Shown: positions 22,896-34,899, counted from the stretch's first letter. The stretch: 64,000 bases of DNA from Toxotes chatareus (GCA_016801885.1 CM028905.1:14930090-14994089); one strand, 5' to 3'. Translations and numbers: made by a program. The notes: generated from the sequence alone by a model not told the origin.

Positions 22896-25780
22896 GTGCA
22901 TGCGTCTGTCTTCTGGCATGATACAAATATACAACTGCTGGACACAATAAGTGATGTTAAACTATTTGGTTGTTTAAATTCAGAACAATCTCATACAACA
23001 TCGTGCCTGCCACTGCTCCAAAAGGCTCATAGTGTGAGGACTTGTTCAGTGCTCCTTGCAGCTTTAATTGTTATTTGTCTTCTGCCACGGCTAAAGTTGC
23101 CATGAGCTGGAATAAGCTAGAAACATGAAGCCTGGCCCAATAATTGGAAATTATGTGCAAGTAATTCCCAAGAAATATGACTCCAATCGAGCCCCAAAAA
23201 TGCAATTTTGGCACACAAGTCCCGCTCAATGTGCTCGACAAAAGAGCCTATACGATTTAAGTCTGCCATGATGGATTCTTCACCATTTAGAATTTTTTTG
23301 AAAACTGCAGCTATACTTTTTGTGTTGTTGTACTGGTTCAAAAACAGGTACAAGCAGCTAATATTAAAATCATGACACTTCCCCAGGAAAAATAAATACT
23401 GTCCAAATGGGGCTTGTGTCTAGTTTAGATGATGGAATGCAGTCAAGAAAATGGACAGATCAAATCAGCCTGTCACACCTACAGAAACATACCAACAAAC
23501 AGGAGACAAATTAAAAGAAAAACCCATATAAAGTGTCATAGTCAGGTGTTGAGTCACCATGTGCCTCCAGCTTCAATGCTCCTTGGCATTGATTCTACAA
23601 GTTTCTGGGGGGATGAGCACCATTCTTCAAAAGATATTCCCTCATCTGGTGATTGATAATGTCGGTGGTGGAGAGAACTGTCTAACATGTTACGGCAAAA
23701 TCTTCCATAGGTGTTCAACTGGCTCGAGATCTGGTGACTTTGTAGACCACAGCATATGATTTACAGCATGTTCATACTCATTAAACCATCCAGTGATTTT
23801 GATTTAGTTTTGATTAACCTAATCCTAACCCTAGGTACAAAGTGAGGAGTCTAAAATGTCAAATATCAAATCTATTATCAATTTAATTTTGTAGCATTCA
23901 GCAGGTAGACACTTTTCACTGTACTGTTGTAAGCCCCTTTTGGATGGAGCAGAAAAGTCTATGTGAGATGTAAGTACCCTGTGGACTTTTTCACCACAAG
24001 TGACACTGTAAAGTTATGTTGTGATGTGCTGATATCTCACGCTTCACTAGCACACGCACACATGCATGAGAATGTGGGTGACACAACACTTATTCAGAGG
24101 ACTGTAATATAAATGTTAGTGCAAGCCATGTTATTCCACTAATGGACAGCTGGTGGCAGTGAATCCTGCTTTTTCAACGTGCCAGCAAAAGGCAGAGAAG
24201 ATCTGAAGACCAAGCTAACATGGATGTCATCCATGCAGGTTTAAAAAACATCCAAAACTTGGGCTTTCCAACTATTTTATGAGTAATGAAACTAACTTTA
24301 ATATGTTTTAATATGTTTAGGTTAGTTGTTTAGGTCTCAAAGATAAGCACAGGAAAACTGTTGTATGTGTATTAGTTTTCATTACTTTTGTTTAATGGCT
24401 TGGTACAATGGGGGTGCATTAAACTGTATAATGTGAGTGTGAAAAGACACACTATGACACAAAAGAAATAACCAGTAGGTGACCTCTGACAGTGCTGATG
24501 CAGCTCTCCAGCAGCGTGAGCAGACAATCAGACTGAACTGGATTCTTTCTTTAATGTTGCAACAGTTCTCTTTTGTAATTCTGTTTGATACTTTGAGCAG
24601 TGGTGTTTGGTTCACCTGTCAACTGAAGGAAGTCAGTGAGGAAGTACAGTTGTTCTTGTTCTACAGTGAGCTGCAGTCATCTAGTGGACCAACTAGGTTA
24701 CTGCATTAAACTGGTTCTACACAAGCTTTTAATGTGAAAGGTCTCAACAGGAACTGGACTGAACTGGACAGGGGCGCTCCCTGTCATGAGCAGAGGAAAA
24801 AGACGTTCACAGTTGGGTTGTTGGTGGTTGTAGATGAAGTAGATGCAGCTGTTGTGTTTGTGCTATGGTAACTCCTGTCCTGGCAGCACATGGCTTTGAC
24901 TTTCAAATGAAACTAATTAAAAGGACAGAAAAATGAAAGAGTCAGACAAACAAAAGAGGAGAGAGAGGGACAGGAAACTCCATGCCTGCAGGCATACACA
25001 GCTGGCACCCCAACACACACACACCAAATACAGCTCTGTTTTATACATGAATGTGTGTGAGAGTCGTAAAAGTAATTTTCCTCTTGATGAAAGGCTCAGC
25101 TTCTTCTGTCTGTACACGATCAAACGTGTGTCTGTAGAGACACAGACACAGAGAAAGGTGTGTAGTAACCACATAGTTGTAACTTGATCTCCTGAATAAG
25201 GGCAGCTCTACTGTTCACTGCAGTACACAGAGCTTATCTGAGTGCCCCTGAGCCAAACACACATTATTAATCCTCCTGAGAAGCGCTGTACAGAGCAGGA
25301 ACAAGACAAGCAGAAAGAGAAGTCTGACTATACTGCCCATTCTTCTTCATGTGAAGAGCCACAGCCTGATGTGTCTCCTTCCTCTGTGCAATAGAGCTCC
25401 ATTGACATCCATCAACTATTAAAAACTCATCATTGAGCCTCACTGTTGCACTGGGTGACATGTTCATTCATTACCATGAAAACACACACACTGTGACTCA
25501 GTCTCTCATACACTGGTGGATTAATCCACTACTGAAAATAGTCCCCAACAAATGCACTATTTCCTCCTGTTTGTGAAAAAAAAAAAAAACTACAGTGACC
25601 AGGTGTTTAAGGAAACACACCTGGTCAAATGAAAAAAGAAAACCACAACTGTCTCTGAAATAAAGACAAAAGTAATCGGTAATTGCGAAAAAGTAAAGTA
25701 ATTCTCTAGACCATATTTATTAGAACCGACATGTGGCTTTTGATTTTCAGTGTAACATTATTCTAAATAATACAACAAAT
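22896..25780. other. Non-coding stretch with weak transposon-like segments
   Basis: About 23540-23790 has a pattern recalled from non-coding DNA-transposon repeats in fish ('GCTTCAATGCTCCTTGGCAT...GTGTTCAACTGGCTCGAGATCTGGTGAC'). The assignment is tentative. A CCTAACCCTA word occurs near 23820. The rest shows no recognisable gene. Confidence 0.35.
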
Positions 25781-25789
25781 GAAAATGGC

Positions 25790-26170
25790 ATGCACAATAA
25801 TATTGGGACCCTTAACCTAGTATTTTGGCGCACACCCCTTTGAGGCAAGCAGTGCAATTATGCATTTTTGTAGCTCTTTTACACTTTTGTTACTATGCAC
25901 AAGAAAACTGGTGAATGCCACAAATTCCCTTAAATCACTCATGCACACTAGTTAAGAACAAATCTTTTCGTACAACCGGTTGTTGAATGTGGCCCAATGA
26001 CACCAAACAGCACAATGAGCACGTCTCTCCATTTAAATAGACTGAATGAAAGATTATTGATTGAAGACACCTGTGGTACTAAGTGAAGACAACAGTCTGC
26101 TTGAAATATCACTACAATCCACTGACGTCTCAACATTTCTAAGGGATACCAATAATTTTGACCAAGCTAT
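25790..26170. mobile_element. Probable Tc1/mariner-type MITE
   Basis: Begins with CAATAATATTGGGACCC and ends with TACCAATAATTTTGACCA, an imperfect inverted pair about 370 bp apart. The interior has no open frame. 'CAATAATATTGG...' ends are typical of fish Tc1-derived repeats. No target duplication could be confirmed. Confidence 0.45.
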
Positions 26171-26629
26171 TTTAGAAGATCTTTGAAGAACAGTTAATAG
26201 GTGCCCTCACTATTGATTATGTTTATCAAACATAATAAATAGTTGTATTTCACTGTCACTTTTGAGATGCACAGAGGTCACAGAGGACAGCCCTGGAGGT
26301 GGCTGGCAAACAGACCAAGAGATGAACGACCTAGCTACATTAGCGAGGCAGACAGACTACAGAGAGATGCGCTTCAAGCTAGCACATCGACTTAAGGTTA
26401 CCTTTATTTGCTGACATCAAACTTGGAGACGAGAGAACACAAGTTTACCTGATTTACCTGATTCACTGTCATCATGTTTCTGCCTGAACCGCAGCAGAGA
26501 ATGTCTGTCACTGACTGACGGACTGAATGATGGCCGACCATTTATGTATTGGAATTTCATCACTGGCTGTTAATCTTTTAAAATGGAATAACGTTAACAC
26601 TTTCTATTACATCATCGGGGCATTTACAG

Positions 26630-26790
26630 TCAGTGTTACCAGCTTGGTGCCTTTGTGACTTGATTCACTCACTTTTCAGACCCTTTAGCCACTTTTTTTT
26701 TTTCCAAAAGAAGCACCTGGTGACAAATCTAGTGACTTTTCCTTCTGACGTTCTCTCTGACTGATCATTTTATACCTAAATACAGCTGAT
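26630..26790 (+). repeat. Dispersed repeat related to 59270-59398 (inverted)
   Basis: 'CAGTGTTACCAGCTTGGTG', 'CCTTTGTGACT' and 'TTTTCAGACCC' correspond to the reverse complement of 59270-59398 in the same order. Non-coding family of unknown class. Confidence 0.5.
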
Positions 26791-27860
26791 GTGGTTATAA
26801 AATCATTTGACCAGAGCAAAGCAGCAGCTTGGAAATGGCTTGAAAGTGACATGTTTGCTTCCCCCTCCCCGCCAAAATAATGGATAATCCACTGACGTAG
26901 CACTTTTCTCCTTTTAAACGTAACACCACCAACAGCATATTGACCAACTGACCAGGAGATTACAGCCCCAGCAGATACAAATCTTCTTTCAGCAGAGATA
27001 GCCTTTATTGTGCCCAGAAAACATCACATCAGAGTGGGCAGTAGTGTTAACCATATTCTCATCGCACAAACTAGTGAATGGACAAATGCAAATGAGGTCA
27101 AATATCTGACACATACCACAGTTAATCTATGTACGTGTGTGTCTGTGTGGTACATCTCTATTCTACTACCACTGGTCTGTGTACATGTCTGTGGTAAGGG
27201 GAAGAATAAGGCTTTTATTCATGGCACTCCTGCCTTTCTTCTCTTTAATCAGAGCAGAAAACCGCAACACACGTGCAGACAGACAGACAGACACACATCA
27301 CTATCTCTGGAGGCTAAATAAGTGTTTCATTATAGAAAGGAGATAGCTCCCTCTATTATCAATACAACAGTTACATAAGGGCACCGTGCATGCGTCACGG
27401 TTATGAAATGACAATAAATTAACGAACATCGCAATTCCTTTGTTTCACATTAGCTTTCTCCTTGACCCACATGTGTTCCAGCCGCTGCTTCTCAACCAGT
27501 TAAGGGACTCATACATCCGGTTGTTAGGTCCTGCCCTGCTCCTGTGGTTATGTTTTGCTTTGTTCTTGTCAATGTTTTCTGTGCTTTTATTCTGAAGTCA
27601 CCTGTGTTTTTATGTCTGTGGTTGTTTTACTTCCTGCCCTTGTGTGTTCCCCACCTGAGTGATTGCCTGCCCTGTTCTGAGGGTTTCAACTGTTCCCAAT
27701 TACTCTTGCCCTGTGTACCAGATCTCTGGGTTCCCATCACTCTGGCAGTTTGTCTTTATTGGCCAGCACTAAGTCATGTATTTTGTCTTTCCACATGGAC
27801 CATCTTTATTTTGAGATGCATTAATCTCCAACTGTCCGTTGAGCATGATAACTGAGAACG
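26791..27860. other. Non-coding stretch; LTR-like pyrimidine-rich segment at about 27520-27850
   Basis: About 27520-27850 is T- and C-rich ('GTTAGGTCCTGCCCTGCTCC...'), in the style of a fish retrotransposon LTR. Termini and a partner LTR were not found. The ORF here is not supported as a gene. Confidence 0.35.
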
Positions 27861-27864
27861 TTAC

Positions 27865-28290
27865 TGACTGAAATTAGCAAGAGAGATCCTGTTACTCCTG
27901 TACTAACTTCTCTTCATTGGCTTCCTGTAAAATCCAGAATTGATTTTAAAATCCTTCTCCTTACATATAAGGCCCTCAATAACCAGGCTCCTTCATATCT
28001 CAAAGAGCTGATAGTACCATATCATCCTAACAGATTGCTTCGTTCCCAGAATGCAGGTTTGCTTATGGTTCCCAGAATCTCTAAAAGTAGAATGGGAGGC
28101 CGAGCCTTTAGCTATCAGGCCCCTCTCCTATGGAACCAACTGCCAGTTTGGGTTCAGGAAGCAGACACCCTCTCTAATTTTAAAACTAAGCTTAAAACCT
28201 TTTTGTTTGACAAAGCTTATAATTAGTTGTTTCGTGATCATATTAAAAGGTAAAAAAGAATAATCTGGAAGCTACAACTATACTACACAA
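27865..28290 (+). mobile_element. LINE 3' end, polymerase C-terminus (L2/Rex-like)
   Basis: One frame reads 'RDPVTPVLTSLHWLPVKSRI', then 'FKILLLTYKALNNQAPSYL', then 'GGRAFSYQAPLLWNQLPVW' and 'NFKTKLKTFLF', ending at a stop near 28224. These are the ordered C-terminal blocks of teleost L2/CR1-group LINE polymerases. The frame is largely open across about 350 bp, so this copy is less decayed than the LINE at 15715. It is 5'-truncated. Confidence 0.75.
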
Positions 28291-28479
28291 TACTGACGGT
28301 GCTTTGAGATGTTTCTCAATAAAAGAGAAGTTGAGTAATTCAACAGCGGAGTTTTTTTGTTTGTTTTTTTAAATGGTGCAATACGTTTATGGTGTATTTT
28401 GGGTTACTATTGTCATAATATCATTTTTATTCTCGTGTAAATGTGGAATAGAAATGACAATAAACCTCCTTGAATCCAA

Positions 28480-28540
28480 ATGGAAACTCAATAATCAGCA
28501 ATAATAAATTATTGATTATTGCTGATTATTGAGTTTCCAT
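28480..28540. repeat. Perfect 26-bp hairpin with 9-base loop
   Basis: The arms 28480-28505 and 28515-28540 are perfect inverted copies, beginning ATGGAAACTCAATAATCAGC. The loop is AAATTATTG. It lies just downstream of a repeat tail containing 'GACAATAAACCTCCTTGAATCC'. AT-rich. It could be a small foldback element. Confidence 0.85.
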
Positions 28541-29529
28541 AAGTCTCAAAATTCATTAATTTTTAAAACCATGGCCACAGTGTGACTGACTCAGTCAGAC
28601 GCCAGTCAGCTAAGTTTAGCATGGCATGTTGCCAACCCGCTGACGGCTTACATCTTTACTTTCAGTACTTCCCAGGTGGAACATAGGCATGTCAAATTTG
28701 ATTTCACAGTACTTTCATTGTATTCTCCATACAACTGCATGCACTGAACCGTAACACCTGCGCCACAATAGTTCGGGATGAATATACATACTGTTACACC
28801 CCTCAAACAGACAGTGTAGCTCAGAGCTAGAGAAGAAAGAGACACTAAAAATGTTGTGTTCATTGTTGCTGGTTGACATGAACACAAACATGAAGCAGTG
28901 CTTCAGTGAGCACTGGAGTCGGTTTGACTGTGAATATTGAGGAGAACAGATAAGTTTTAGGAGGATTTGGTCATGTTCAATGTTCAATTACAAATACTGG
29001 GGGGGTAGAAACTTCCATGTTTCATGTTTTGCTGGGGGAACATGACAGTGAGGTTTTATGAACATTGTGCTACTTCATATGGGTACAGAGAGCAGAGGGA
29101 AAAGGAGGGGGACTGAAGGAAAATAAAAGAGAGAGCCAGAGGTCCTGATGAGCTCTGAGATCAGTCAGACACTGAACTCAACACAAAAACCCATGCCAGA
29201 GGCACTCACCCACCGTACAAACTGGTGGTTACTAGCTAGTTTACTGCCAAGGTGTGTAGAGTTGGCACATTGACTGTTATTTGCTTTCTTCTATTGATTG
29301 CCAAGCTTCAAGAGGGTGTATTTTATTTAATATGAGCCTTTCAGGGAGCAGACAACAAAACACGGAGAGGGGGCCCAGTAGAGATATGGAGGCTCAAGAG
29401 TTGCATGCTGCACATGAATGCACATTTCAACTTAAACATGATGAGCAATAAATGATAACCCCGACACCTGAAATAGTTTGGTTTAGTTTCAGTGAAGACT
29501 GTCCATCTCAGATACTCAGAGTCCAAAGG
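28541..29529. other. Non-coding stretch of stox2 intron
   Basis: Unremarkable sequence with a G run at about 29000-29005. No gene recognised. Confidence 0.4.
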
Positions 29530-29741
29530 TAACATCTTCAGATGTCTTGGTTTGTCAGACCTACAGCCCAGAAACCACAGCTATTCAGTTCACTGTAACA
29601 TTAAACAGCGGATAGAGGAAAATCCTCACATTTGAGAGACTAAAAAGAGTTTCCTGAAAAATGATTAATCAGCTATCAAAATAGTTGCAAATTATTTTCT
29701 GTCAAAAGGAAAATTGATAAATCCAATAATCGTTGCAGCTC
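29530..29741 (+). mobile_element. Teleost hAT-type MITE, 3' part
   Basis: Carries 'ACATCTTCAGATGTCTTG', 'TATTCAGTTCACTGTAACAT', 'ATCAAAATAGTTGCAAATTA' and a terminal 'AATCGTTGCAGCTCTA'. This word order is that of a very common teleost hAT MITE whose ends read TAGAGCTGCAACGATTA. The left end is not clear. Non-coding. Confidence 0.7.
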
Positions 29742-30358
29742 TAGTCTAGTTTGTTCAGTGGACGGCTGATGACACTGGGCCCAGTTCTGACCATCCAGTC
29801 AAGTGAACAACATATTCAGTGTATGTTGTAGCCTCTTTGCTTTGTTGCTAGCTTGTTTGATCAAATAAAAGGCTAGAACAAGTTTTTAAATAAAGTTATG
29901 CCTTGTTCACCTCCTTCTACAGCCCTAACTGTTGGTATAATACTGCCAGACTAGTTACTATTTAGTCACATGTTTAATTGTGAGTCAGTTACAATTTATT
30001 TGAACTTCTATATTATTCACTTTGTTTAAAAGTGGTCTAATTTGGAACATGTGCAGACATACAAGGTGCACAAATAAAATGTAGCGAAGCAGCAACTAAA
30101 GCAAATTATCTGCTACAAATTAAAGACTGCAATGTACCCATCCAGCAATTACTATCTACTTTTCCTATCATGCATCTGCTCCAACGAAGCACAAACCACA
30201 GGAATTTCTGACTGATGAGTTGCAGAACTGAGAATGAATGCAACAGAGAAACAGTAAAGCAGACTATCATGAATATTATGATGTTCACATTCACAAGCCT
30301 GGAGAAACGAGTGGGCCTGACATTAAATAGATTGGAAGGTGTAGAACATAGACCTTAC
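29742..30358. other. Start of stox2 intron 1 (outer first exon)
   Basis: Immediately follows the outer first exon's donor on the minus strand. No other feature seen. Confidence 0.5.
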
Positions 30359-30698
30359 CCAGATATTTGATGGTGAATCCCCGAGGCGGGTTGAGGGACC
30401 TCCGCATCCATCCCTCCCTCAGCACCTCCAGGTGGTCCTCCTTCCCCTGAATCAGCAACACATGCTCGTCTATCCAGCCCAGGAAGAAGGTCTCGGACAC
30501 AGCGTCGGTAATCCGTTGACTCCACACATGCTGCTGGGTATTTTCTGCTTTGAAATCAGCAAAAATCTCATAGCCAGTGTGGTGCCTCGGTAGATCGTCA
30601 CTCTCTGACACCCCGGCCGCCCCCACCGTCTCCCCAGTCCCGACCCTGGACAGCACTATAGCCAGAGAGTGGGGAGCTATCTGCAAGAAAGACTCCAT
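30359..30698 (-). CDS. stox2: Storkhead-box protein, outer first coding exon (long isoform)
   Basis: ATG at 30698-30696 starts 'MESFLQIAPHSLAIVLSRVG' and the exon continues through 'HTGYEIFADFKAENTQQHVW', 'FFLGWIDEHVLLIQG' and 'LREGWMRRSLNPPRGFTI' to 'KYLG'. The layout (QxAPxSLAxVLxR, GWxxxxVLLxx, LRxxWxRRxLxPPRGF) matches the first exon of STOX1/long STOX proteins, in front of the winged-helix domain. It ends CTGG|GTAAGG at 30359/30358 after 113 codons plus one base, the same phase as the exon at 18323-18515. I read both as alternative first exons of one stox2 gene. A separate stox1 paralog is less likely because of the shared strand and phase. Downstream exons are outside the window. Confidence 0.85.
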
Positions 30699-31330
30699 TG
30701 TCGCTTCGGCCTTCTAGCTGTCGGTGGAAAGCAGTGTTCTCATGGTATTTACCGATGTGAGACACCGTTCTGACCATCCATGTTAGCTAGTAGGGTGTGT
30801 AGCGACAAGCTACGCTCTGCAGGCTACCACCGTGTTTCCATGAAGCTAGCCCCCTAGCTCCAGATTACATCAAACCCATTCCCGCAACTTTCAGGTCCGT
30901 CGTCTTCTTCGGACCTGATATATCACCCCGTTACCGGACCCGGTATTTACTATAGATTCATGAGGAGCGCTGTCTACCACAAACAAGAGCTGACATTCGT
31001 GATTTTCGGTGTAAACCCCGTAGTTACGTTAGGTACCTGGGACTACAGCTAGCTAGCTGGATGCTAACGTGTTAATAAATTCACCCTGGCAACAGATGCG
31101 GCCAGCCCCCTCCTCTTGTCGCCAGGCAGCAGTGGGACACCTGTATTTTTTTCCGGCCTTCAGGGTCAGCGAGAGGGTGAGATGTCTGCCACCGCGGGAG
31201 AACAGTGTCGTGAGTCTGGCCTGGCACGCTCCGGTCCGGTGCAAGGGAGCACGGCAGGGTGCAGGACGGTCTCATCCAGGTACACTGATGGCAGCGTCGG
31301 TACGTACGGAGCTGCGTCAAGGAGCTGAAG
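30699..31330 (-). promoter_or_regulatory. CpG-rich promoter / 5' UTR of the outer stox2 exon
   Basis: CpG dinucleotides are frequent through the exon and up to about 31320, in contrast to the CpG-poor flanks. No TATA box recognised. Repeated GCTAGC words (about 31047-31058) and GATGCTAACGT (31059-31069) occur here. An ORF crossing this region on the plus strand has no domain and is treated as chance. Confidence 0.55.
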
Positions 31331-32125
31331 CAACACTAACAGCACTAGCTTCCGGACAAACTTTCAAATTAAAGCTTAGGACACGTTTAACAATAACCAA
31401 ATAACGAAAAGACTAAAATATGTGTACTCACAGGAATTGCACTGCCACCATTACAACTAATAATTGTACATGAATTGTTACTTATTCTAGTTTTAATACT
31501 GCAAATAGTTCTGTACCTAAAAACGTTATTGCTACATCTCTCTTACTACTGGTGAAATATGGAGTTCAGTGCCTGACCCACATCCTGTACATCTCACATG
31601 TGCATCTATGAGATGTACATCCTCCTTTCCTGAACCTGTGAGGCAGAGGGGACTAGGTCAGACCAGTTGAATTAGAGGAAAGCCGAGGACAAAACCTGAT
31701 GGGGACATGCCTTAGATTTTACAGAGGAGGCCTGCATGTTGAGGAAGAACATGGAGGATAAGTGGCTGTGTCAGCAGAGTCAGTGGGTGTGGCACAAGCT
31801 CACTATCCTGACAGAAACACCTCAGATCATCTCACAAACATATCCGGATCAAGAAGCCCTTTTTAGTCACTTTCTGCACTTGTTCAGAGATGTGTTCAGT
31901 TATTCATTCAGTTCTTAGACATGCATCTTGTTTAAATGTTAAAGGCCCTTTTTACATTTGCTACCGCGCAATCATATAGTTCTGAACAGGGCTATAGCCA
32001 GGAGTTCAGAAATACAAGTCCATATTTTTCCAACAGAACCCACGGCCACCAATCAAATCATTTTCACATTTTATTTTGCAATTTATCTGTTCAGTTATAT
32101 TTCATGTATATTACATATCATATAT
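31331..32125. other. Intergenic, nothing recognised
   Basis: AT-rich sequence upstream of stox2. No coding or structured feature supported. Confidence 0.4.
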
Positions 32126-32129
32126 CAAG

Positions 32130-32345
32130 TGGGGTCCAAAAGTCTGAGACCACTCATCAGAATACTTCTGTTTTGCATTTGTTTTGAATGTAATACAATT
32201 TTTATCATTACAAATGATAATATCAGTTTTTTTATTAGTTTTGAACAAAAAGTAAAATCTTTGAAAAATATGGATGAATTTCAGAATGCCTTAACTTGAA
32301 TGACAGCATTCAAGCTGCATGGACTCCACAAGTTTCACTGCCAGT
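32130..32345 (+). repeat. Tc1-like element end / MITE
   Basis: Contains 'GGGGTCCAAAAGTCTGAGACC' at about 32131-32151 and 'GCATGGACTCCACAAGTTTC' near 32317, a pairing I recall from fish Tc1-family non-autonomous repeats. No open frame. Right boundary unclear. Confidence 0.45.
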
Positions 32346-32676
32346 CTGAGGAAACAATGAACATACTATAAAACAAACGACTGAACTAACTGGTTCTCCA
32401 GCCTTGATGCTACACACACACACACACACACAGTTCATGTAATGAATACATGTAACCACCAAGCTGTTTAAATGAATTACCTGTTGCAGTCTAATCGGTG
32501 ACGATTTTGGTATGTTCCCTAATCAGTATCAGCGTTTGGTTTGCAAATGTATTAACATGTTATGTGTTAATATTTAATGTTTTATGTGTTGTTACTGAGA
32601 ATTTATGAATCGTTTAGTGTACTGTCTGCGCAAGTTAATGTTTATTGGGTCAAGTTTTGAAAAGATATTCTAGATC

Positions 32677-32770
32677 AGGGATCTTCAACGTTTTTCAGGC
32701 CAAGGAGCAGGGAACCTTTGTTAGAAGAGAGTGTTTAATTGTATCATATAAGATATGAGGCCTATGATAA
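32677..32770 (+). repeat. hAT/Charlie-type terminal fragment
   Basis: 'CAGGGATCTTCAACGTTTTT' followed by 'CAGGCCAAGGA' is the usual start of a vertebrate hAT-family repeat. No matching right end is seen before the gypsy element. Confidence 0.45.
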
Positions 32771-32924
32771 GAGGAGCCAATCTCAGAAAACCTGGTACAT
32801 TTATTGTTTTCCACTTAGTCCCCTCCTACATTTACACACTTAGTCCAGCAGTCGTGGAGCTTACAGGAGCTTACTTTGTAGAAGTTGGTGTCATGGACCT
32901 CCAGAAAGTGGTCCACAGAGGTGA

Positions 32925-33438
32925 TGTGACGGGTATAGTATGAACCCAAGTGCAGTACAAAACAGGCAATGAACTGATGATCAGTTAATAGGTTTATTAA
33001 CTGGCACACAAAACAGTTCACGGGCTGGGCAGAAGGCTTGGTCGAGGCAGGCAAAAGTTCAGTAACAGGGAGGCAGGCAGAATCAGGCAAACAGTCCAGA
33101 GAGAGACAGGCTGAGCTCGTGGTCGAAACAGAAGGCAGAGGTAATTTACCGGGGATCAGGAAAAACAGGCAGGTCGTAATCAGGCAGGGTCGGTACCGGG
33201 AAGACAGGCAGGTAAACGCTGGAAAGTCTTGCATGGCATAGAACAATCTGGCACCGAGTGAGTGTGAGGCTGGAGAATATATACTGGTAGGTGAGCTGAT
33301 TGGTGAGTGAGAGCAGGTGTGTGATTAGTGGGTGTGGTGTGAGCAGGGCAGTGGAAAAGTACTGAGTCCATGGCTGGAGCAGAGTGTGAGCAGGGCAGTG
33401 GAAAAATACTGAGTCCATGGCTGGAGCAGAGTGTGACA
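32925..33438 (-). repeat. 3' LTR of the gypsy element
   Basis: Left copy in window coordinates, downstream for the element. It contains a 47-bp tandem duplication at 33337-33383 and 33384-33430 differing at one base. Preceded on the plus strand by target copy GGTGA. Confidence 0.95.
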
Positions 33439-33455
33439 GAACCCCCCCCTCAAGG
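33439..33455 (-). other. Polypurine tract of the gypsy element
   Basis: On the minus strand this reads as a purine-rich GAGGGGGGGG followed by TTC, directly before the 3' LTR. It is the expected primer site for plus-strand DNA synthesis. Confidence 0.7.
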
Positions 33456-33524
33456 GACGGCTCCCGACGTCCCCAAAAGGTCCCATGAGCCAGGGCGGGA
33501 GGAGGGGGAAAACTGGAAGGTGGG

Positions 33525-33845
33525 CTATAATTCCTGAGAGGAGGACAAGGTCACCTGCAGATCTCCCGTCTGCGACAGGGAATCCTCCTCTGGCTCAGGA
33601 GCTAGAGCAGCAGTAGGGCCAACAGCACGCACCCCTCGACGAGGGAAGCCCCCGACCATGCTGTGAGAGGGCTGGTCTGGATGCTGCCGATGAAAGTCAC
33701 GGAGGAGCTGTCGGTCCAAAATGTGACGAGCAGGAACCCAAGATCTTTCCTCTGGGCCATAACCCTCCCAGTCAACGAGATACTGAAGGCCTCTGCCACG
33801 TACACGGGAGCGGATGATGTGGCGCACAGCATAGGTGAGTCCCCA
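33525..33845 (-). pseudogene. Gypsy pol C-terminus: chromodomain
   Basis: '[20 protein letters not shown]' is a typical chromodomain core (Y-L-V-x-W-x-G-Y, then S-W-x-P). In retrotransposons such domains are known to steer integration to marked chromatin. A one-base break near 33841-33844, in a C run, separates it from the integrase tail. The tail after it is Pro/Glu-rich and ends before the purine tract. Confidence 0.8.
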
Positions 33846-34895
33846 TCAATGAAGCGAGGAGGAGGCGGCGGAGGAGCAGCAGGCACCAGAGGGCTCTCCC
33901 GACTGGCTTGACCTTGGACACATGGAAAGTTGGGTGAACCCTCATGGACCGGGGAAGCTTGAGCCTGACTGCCACAGGATTGATGACTCTTTCGATGGGG
34001 AACGGTCCGATGAACTTGGGAGCCAGCTTGTTGGACTCCACCCGCAGTGGAAGGTCACGGGTGGAGAGCCAGACCTTCTGGCCCACCTGATATTCTGGAG
34101 CTTGGGAGCGACGACGGTTGGCAGCAGAGGAGTACCGGCCTGCAGCTTTCAGGAGGGAGACTCTAGCTCTGGCCCAGGTCCGATGACAGCGATGGAGGAA
34201 GGCTTGAACTGAAGGGCAAGAGGCCTCCTTCTCCAGGGCTGGGAAGAGGGGTGGCTGATAACCATAGGCGCACTGGAAAGGAGACAGGCCTGTGGCAGAG
34301 CTTGTCAATGTGTTGTGAGCATATTCCACCCACAACAGCTGCTGGGACCAGGAGGATGGGTTCTGGGACACAGTACACCGAAGGGCTGTTTCCATCTGTT
34401 GGTTCATTCTTTCGGTCTGGCCATTGGATTGAGGATGGAACCCTGATGACAGACTAGGTGTGGCTCCCAGCAAACTGCAGAACTCCTGCCAGAACACGGA
34501 AGAGAATTGGGGTCCCCTGTCTGAGACCACATCCACAGGAATCCCATGGAGACGAAAGACATGGTCAAGAAGTAGTTGGGCAGTCTCTTTAGCTGATGGA
34601 AGCTTGGGTAAGGGGACGAAGTGGGCCATCTTAGAGAAGCGGTCCACAATCGTAAGTATGGCCGTCTTCCCCTCAGATGGTGGCAGACCAGTGACAAAGT
34701 CTATAGAGATGTGTGACCAGGGACGATGCGGCACAGGAAGTGGCTGTAGAAGACCAGACGGAGCCTGACGGGAAGATTTGTTCTGGTTGCAGGTGGGGCA
34801 GGCATTGACATATTCCCGGGTGTCCTCCTCTAACGTGGACCACCAGAAGCGTTGCTGGAGGGCGTCACAGGTTCTCTGGATCCCGGGTGACAGGA
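33846..34895 (-). pseudogene. Gypsy pol: integrase
   Basis: An HHCC-type zinc-binding region (about 34750-34895, with 'CPTCNQNK') is followed by the catalytic core in the frame 34734-33772. It has Asp in 'SIDFVTGLP', Asp in 'VVSDRGPQF' and Glu in '[10 protein letters not shown]', the DD35E triad, and then the integrase C-terminal region including '[11 protein letters not shown]'. Breaks occur at about 34885-34887 and 33898-33901. All three catalytic acids are present. Confidence 0.85.
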
Positions 34896-34899
34896 AAAC

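Noticed and set aside
31069..31404. 111-codon plus-strand frame upstream of stox2 as a divergent gene
   Set aside because: CpG-rich promoter sequence with overlapping frames on both strands and no domain.
33038..33241. Repeated identical small ORFs (also at 38111-38314)
   Set aside because: They are the same LTR sequence read twice, antisense to the element.
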